A DNA stretch of 64,000 nt from Loxodes magnus (lineage: Eukaryota > Ciliophora > Karyorelictea > Loxodida > Loxodidae). This document shows, one piece after another, positions 59,292 through 64,000 of the stretch. A program made the translations under genes and the position numbers. Every line of letters starts with the position of its first letter. The first letter of the stretch is position 1. The stretch is taken from contig CAMPDV010000227.1 in NCBI GenBank assembly GCA_946699065.1, positions 248,001-312,000 on the forward strand, given 5' to 3'. A model generated the notes under the pieces. It had not been told where the DNA came from. It was given only the letters and a program-made list of their open reading frames with translations, and did no database searches.

Positions 59292-60398
59292 TACTTATTA
59301 GAAAAGTGTCAGATCATATAAGAGGTTATAGCTAGACTGAGTTCTAATAAATTGACGGATTACCTTAATTCTAAGCGCTATTTAAGCTAAACAAACTGTC
59401 AATAGAACTATCCCTTTTAAAGCATTAGACAATTTACAACTCAAGCTTAATAGCTAAAGGTTAAAAAATATTATCAATAATAGAAGACCAATAAATAGCA
59501 AAGACTGGATAAAACTCGAGCAATCAGCATTTCCTATAATCATTATAATAACTCTAAGGATATTTAACCTTTGCAAGTACTAATGATATCCTAAACTTCC
59601 TCTGTACTATAATTTGGTACTTAAATATTGTAAATATATTAGAAGGATATAAAATAAACTGAAGTTAGTTAATTATCTATGAAGTTTTGTAAGAAAGTAC
59701 TACGTTAAGTTGCAAAAAAGTTTAAAATTTTTATTTGTAAAGTAACTAAGAAACATACAATGAGGCATAAATGTAAGAATCGGAGTAAAAAGATAATAAA
59801 GTTGAAAACTAAATTAAAGAAAACTGTTATGATTAATTAAGAGATGAAGCTATTTGGAATCTGTAAGTTATTTGGAATCTGTTAGTTACTGTGAAGCAAA
59901 TAGGAAAATATTCAATAGTCTTTATTAAGAAGGAAGAGAAAAAATGAAATAGAACTTTAAATTTCAACCACTCCAGATTATGAACTTTCAGAGAAATCTG
60001 AATCTACAGCTTGGATAGTAGCGATATTTAGAGTTAATATTAAAAAATAGTAAAAAGAAAAAGAGACAACTTAGACATCAGAATAACTTTATTTTAAATT
60101 ATTAATAATTGATAAATATCTAATACGAAAACAAAGCGAGAAAGCTAATGAAATATTGAAAACCCATTTAAATAATGATAATGGATTTTCAAATTAAGAT
60201 TTATAAGCCTAGGAGATCATTAGTAAAATAAAAAGCAAATCTTAAATTTCTAAACAATTAATTAATCATTTGAGTATAAACCTTAATTTTAGTTAAATAG
60301 ACAAAATATTCTAATATTAAATAAGTAATTTTACATCTTACATAATAGAAGATAATTTTTTATTTCAATTTTAAATAGATCTTAAAAAAATATTATGA
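59292..60398 (+). pseudogene. family D protein, copy 4, one in-frame TGA
   Basis: A single frame runs from 59292 to TGA 60396-60398, 369 codons interrupted once (TGA 59892-59894). It begins with the family motif 'LEKCQIIQEVIARLSSNKL' and ends with a convincing stretch, 'SEKSESTAWIVAIFRVNIKK', 'KLLIIDKYLIRKQSEKANEI', 'SNQDLQAQEIISKIKSKSQ' and 'FTSYIIEDNFLFQFQIDL'. In the overlapping frame 'FKALDNLQLKLNSQRLKN' matches other copies, so a shift exists near 59.4 kb. A tandem duplication of 17 bp (TTATTTGGAATCTGT unit, near 59850-59885) lies just before the TGA. Length is close to the 375-residue frame at 49 kb. Function unknown. Confidence 0.45.
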
Positions 60399-60545
60399 GA
60401 TAGTTGTTAAATTAGTTAGCTATGAACTACTAGATTTATTATTTTTTATCAATTCTTCCTTTTAAACATAAAATGGAAGAATTTTCCCTATTTTTTAAAG
60501 AATTACGTCTTAATTGTTTTTCTTTCTTTCTATTTTTGCTTTAGC

Positions 60546-60938
60546 TCAGCTGGATAAGTATTTTCTCCTTTTCTCTTAATATTATACTTTAATTAGTTCT
60601 TGTATAGATCTTAGGTTAATTATTTAGGGAACAGAAATCAGATAGTCTAGCCTTAGGTTTTTCTCATCTTCACATATTCTTTCAGGTCCCAAAGCTTGTA
60701 ATTTAGCAAATAGGGTTATAAATTTTATTTAACTACCTCCAGGATACCTCTCTAAAATACTGCTACTAGCTTTTTATAACGATATGGCATAAAAAAATTT
60801 TCAGCTGAATATAGTCTTCTATTTTTTAAGATTTTTGATAACTAAGCATTTCTGCTTTTACTCTGATTAAATGCAAAGTATTAAAATTTCAGATTGTTAT
60901 TTTAGTTATTTATTTTCTAATTATTCCATGCTTTCCAT
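60546..60938 (-). pseudogene. coding remnant with one in-frame TGA, unidentified
   Basis: ATG 60938 to TGA 60548-60546, 130 codons with one internal TGA: 'MESMEQLENKQLKQQSEI', 'KQKTIFS-[TGA]-KFFYAISLQK', 'SSSILERYPGGSQIKFITL', 'FAKLQALGPERICEDEKNL', 'RLDYLISVPQIINLRSIQE', ending with a basic 'YQEKRRKYLSS'. It starts with a short coiled coil and continues as a helical, charged protein. It may be the remains of a gag or accessory protein. No family is recognised. Confidence 0.4.
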
Positions 60939-61439
60939 CAGTTAATTGAACTTTCCTTTAGTTGAATTATTCCTCCTTTATATTTTTTATTATTTTCTTG
61001 CTTTTCTTTATTTTGCTAGATATATCCTTTATCTTAGATGTGAAATAGTTTAAAAATTAATTATTAGATTTATTATTGGCTAATTTAGAAGTTACTTTAT
61101 CTAGCTCCTGTTAAAAAATTATAAAATGTCTAATTCATTTTATTTATCTTACAGAAAGGTTTAGCTTTTTGAGATTAGATTAAGTAAATAATATAATTAT
61201 TTTTTATATAACTAGTCAGGTAAAAAGAATTAATCTTAAGATCATCAAGGAACTTGCTTTTAGAAAATACTTCTCTCATTTAAATAAAATCTCTATGTAT
61301 TCAATTACTCCATTATAGCTTTACTGTTATCCTTGCTTATTTATAAATAATAATAAATGTTTATTATTTAATTCAGCTTTACTATCTCTTCTGCTTTAAT
61401 TAAATAATCTAATATATCATCTATTATAAAAAAAATAGT

Positions 61440-62380
61440 AGAAGGGTACAAGAAAGGCTTTTATACCACCTCCTAAAAAGGGGAGAGAAAGTAAGAACCC
61501 TCATCTTTAACTCACACATCTTCTTCCTAGAAATAATCTTCTTCTCAAAACCTTCAAGAATAATAGACTCAACTAGGAACTTCCAGGCCAACCTAAAAGA
61601 TGGGACGAAAGCGCCAAAAGGCTACCCCGATGACACCAACTGAAGAGGAAGGACCTAGAAAGGTGCTGGAGACGCAAGAAGCAGCAGCCGTGCGAGAGTT
61701 TGCGATGCCACAGTTCCAGGAAGAATAGGCATAAATTTTAGTCGCATTCTCTGACCTGAAGGAGGAAGTAAAGAAGCTACGATTAGAGAATAGAGCTCTA
61801 AAAAATCAAGTTACTGAGCTCAAGAAATGGAAAGAAAGCTTCTGGGAAGTCTACGATCGAGAGCAAAACATTTTCTTCGGGGAAATGGGATTGCTGCAGC
61901 AGAGAACAACTGTGCTTGAAGAGAACAGCAAGTAGCAACAGTAGTAGGAATTCAAAGTTAGGACAATTCAAGATCCAATGGACATAGAAGGAGCTACTAA
62001 TTTACCGAGGAGTCCAGACAAGAAATGAATTAGGAATAAACCAAGATGTTTTGTATGGAAACAAACTGGACATAAATATAGACAATGTTAGAAATTGAAA
62101 TTAATTAAATAATAGTACTGGAATAGAAAATAATAAGAAAAATAATAGTACTAATATTAGGATAAGATTAGACGAGAATTCTGTAACTAATTTTATCCGT
62201 CAGGAGGTCAAATCTACAAACCGAAGTGGTACACAATCCAAGGAGACTGAAGAAAGAGTTCTGAAGGGAGCTGGTTCCAGCCAGGTTATCAAACTGGTCC
62301 TGTGAACGCGAGGTTGAAAGTCCTCCAAGTTCACTAAACTCCAATTTAAACTTTTTAATTTAGTAATATATATATCCTCT
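61440..62380 (+). mobile_element. youngest-looking ORF1-only retroelement, with 5' leader and GC-rich 3' end
   Basis: A block of conspicuously higher GC than its surroundings. About 160 bp of leader (including 'AAAAAGGGGAGAG') precede ORF1. After ORF1 a 3' region with 'AGCTGGTTCCAGCC' and 'AGGTTGAAAGTCC' matches the type I 3' ends at 40.1 and 47.8 kb, then 'AACTTTTTAATTTAGTAATA'. The absence of ORF2 between ORF1 and the 3' end makes it an ORF1-only unit like the others. High GC and the intact frame suggest it inserted latest. Exact ends and target duplication were not resolved. Confidence 0.7.
61600..62250 (+). CDS. ORF1/gag-like protein with one in-frame TGA
   Basis: ATG 61600, 216 codons to TGA 62248-62250, interrupted only by TGA 62026-62028 (codon 143). 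Residues 1-45 are basic then acidic ('MGRKRQKATPMTPTEEEGPR'). Residues 50-110 form a coiled coil ('KEEVKKLRLENRALKNQV'). Residues 120-140 hold the motif 'IQDPMDIEGATNLP'. After the TGA come 'RCFVWKQTGHKYRQCQK', a CCHC knuckle whose second cysteine is Trp, and 'NQFYPSGGQIYKPKW', the family's C-terminal block. TAA and TAG occur as Gln codons. The product likely coats the element RNA. A stop at codon 143 would give a form without the knuckle, while readthrough would give the full protein. Confidence 0.65.
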
Positions 62381-62812
62381 ATTTTATCTTTTTATCTAAA
62401 AATAGTACATTTGCTTTATGTGTTTACTATAATTTGAAAAACTTTTTATTAAATCAATTTTATGATATTGGTTAGATATCTATTTATATCTATATTTAGT
62501 TTATATGATGTTTACTTAATAAGATTATAATAATATAGCTATTATTAGTTTTAAAAGCATCTAATGTTTCTTTTCTGTTTGTTCTTTTTATTAGTTAAAT
62601 ATATTTCTAAGTATTTACATTTATAAGTAATTTATTATTTTAGAGGTTATTTTCTTCCATTTTATGTAATAATTTTAAAAGTAGCTAATTTTTCTATTTA
62701 ATGTAATAACTATTTCCATTCAATTAGTTTAATTTACATTCTTTTCTTAAGTTATTTCTATCCAATCAAATATTAAGTAGCATTTCTATTTTTTACTCAA
62801 TCAAAAAATTAA
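62381..62812. other. AT-rich intergenic region upstream of the RING/B-box gene
   Basis: T-rich DNA without coding signal. It should hold the promoter of the gene at 62813 if that gene is expressed, but no specific element can be named. Confidence 0.4.
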
Positions 62813-64000
62813 ATGTCAGCGGCCAAGTGTGAAGCATGTGAAGCATGTGAAGAAGAATACAACTAAGAGCTTAGAAAGCCTAGGCAGTTGGACTGTGGAT
62901 GTATTCTCTGTGAGAAATGCTTGAAAGGATTTTATAAGATTCATAAAAACTTCAAATGTAACACTCACAACGTCATAACTGAAAAACCAATTGAGTCATT
63001 ACCAATTATGAATTTAGTAAGGCAATAGGTATAGAACCCCACCAATCCTTAGGACATCTGCCCTATTCATAGATAGTATTCCTTAACTCTATATTGCGTA
63101 TAGGATAGTATTAGAATCTGTGTACAATGTTAGTAGATATCGCATCAAGGACATAAATGTATTACTACATAGGAAGCAATCTAGCAAATGAAGAGTTTTT
63201 TGGAATCTATCTATAGAACTATCAAGTAGAGACTGGTCTAATACATATCTACATTGAATTAATGGTATAGTCAGATAAGTTAGTTGTAGATATCCAGAAT
63301 GGCTAATATGGTTTAGGTATAGCAATCTGTCAAGTAGAGTATCAAGTAGGCATGTTAGGAGATGGTGAATGATTAATAATACTAAATAAAGAAGTAAATG
63401 TAGCTAATTAAAGATACATCTGATTACTATCAGGTGATAGGTAGCTAGATAGATGCTATCTCCGATATCTCTTAGGACAGTATCGTTTCATGTGAGAACA
63501 AGAAGAGACAGTTAAATCAATTTGAGTTATCAGTCTAGGATAAATTCTAGAGTATCTCCTAATCATTCTCTATTGTATGTAGAGAGAATTTAAGTATATA
63601 GGCACTCTAGAACTAAATTGTTTCTCATCTAATGCAGTAGCTTTAACCTAACCAAGTTTACTAGAGTTACAAGGCCTAAGCTAACTAGATCAAGCAACTA
63701 TAGTTAGCAATAAAGCGTTTATACTAAGACATTTAATAATAATACCTCTAATACGAAAATAAATAATAAGCATATCGCAATCAAATCACCTCTTTAGAGC
63801 AATAGATTTCCTTTTGTTTTAATCAGATTAATTATCTAAATACTTAAATAATGGGCAGATTAAGACAATTTAGGATCTAACTGATTAGCTAGCAAGAACG
63901 AAATAGGAAAATACTTAAGTCCTCTAGCAAAAGGCATATGAGTATCAGCTTTAGTTGAAGAATAACGACAACTAACGTTAGGACTAATAACTATAATATG
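62813..64000 (+). CDS. RING/B-box/coiled-coil (TRIM-like) protein, 3' end beyond window, probable frameshift
   Basis: ATG 62813 opens a frame of 381 codons to TGA 63956-63958. Residues 6-45 form a RING-like cluster: C-x2-C pairs, then 'RQLDCGCILCEKCLKGFY' and a later C-N-T-H. Residues about 80-115 form a B-box: 'CPIHRQYSLTLYCVQD' followed by 'CVQCQQISHQGHKC' (C-x2-H-x8-C-x2-D-x4-C-x2-C-x3-H). From residue 120 on it is a long glutamine-rich coiled coil. From about 63850 the better coiled-coil frame shifts ('GQIKTIQDLTDQLARTKQEN', 'AYEYQLQLKNNDNQ') and stays open to the window edge, implying a one-base indel or sequence error. TAA and TAG codons for Gln are abundant. It probably acts as a ubiquitin ligase or scaffold. 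Confidence 0.75.

Noticed and set aside
63089..63325. 78-codon minus-strand open frame
   Set aside because: Shadow of the RING/B-box gene on the plus strand.
1..64000. Bacterial origin of the window
   Set aside because: Frames are coherent only with TAA and TAG as Gln, and the content (B-box, SSU rRNA of eukaryotic type, LINE debris) is eukaryotic. No ribosome-binding-site or operon pattern is seen.

Overview
The window reads as germline (micronuclear) DNA of a Tetrahymena-like ciliate. It is roughly four-fifths A+T. Long reading frames appear only when TAA and TAG are read as glutamine and TGA as the sole stop. Genuine genes are sparse, while retroelement debris and diverged repeats fill most of the length. 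Coordinates come from reading by eye, so edges of decayed features are good to a few tens of bases. Nothing was checked against a database.

The two ends look like ordinary genes. At 2-208 (+) is the C-terminal tail of a SPRY/lectin-fold-like protein ending in TGA. At 62813-64000 (+) is the start of a RING/B-box/coiled-coil (TRIM-like) protein with an apparent frameshift near 63850. Between them lie about 62 kb with no clearly intact cellular gene, as expected of DNA eliminated from the somatic nucleus, although no excision boundary can be proven here.

The main content is a family of short retroelements (about 0.75-0.95 kb) that carry only an ORF1/gag-like protein: a serine-rich N-terminal stretch, a coiled coil, an 'NDPMxIE'-type motif, a CCHC zinc knuckle and a C-terminal 'SPEGRVYK'-type motif. 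I find about twelve loci: 17.0-17.7(-), 19.1-19.8(-), 21.3-22.1(-), 26.8-27.4(-), 28.0-29.8(+, split), 30.6-31.5(-), 31.6-32.3(-), 33.4-34.3(-), 35.9-36.5(+), 40.0-40.9(-), 44.5-45.3(-), 47.0-47.8(+) and 61.4-62.4(+). Counting the split copy and its sister separately gives thirteen. One is bounded by a perfect 13-bp target duplication. A separate LINE remnant carrying the C-terminal part of ORF2 (28287-29606, -) is inserted inside one of them with a perfect 15-bp target duplication, and the sister copy at 32.1 kb preserves the empty site. A second ORF2 remnant is at 10.5-11.5 kb. This resembles the mammalian LINE/HAL1 pairing. At six independent loci the codon after the first zinc-knuckle cysteine is TGA.

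Other content: decayed copies of cellular genes (a P-loop kinase of PSTK/KTI12 type at 4.2-4.9 kb, a BAH-like fragment at 7.8-8.0 kb, a GnT-I/GT13-like glycosyltransferase at 18.0-19.06 kb, a coiled-coil protein at 37.3-37.8 kb), a small-subunit rRNA fragment at 46.0-46.3 kb (-), and several unidentified protein families present in multiple broken copies, chiefly 'family C' (13, 14.7, 25.7 and 38 kb, -) and 'family D' (48-60 kb, +). Large diverged direct and inverted repeats tie 3-13 kb to 15-26 kb and to 41.7-43 kb.
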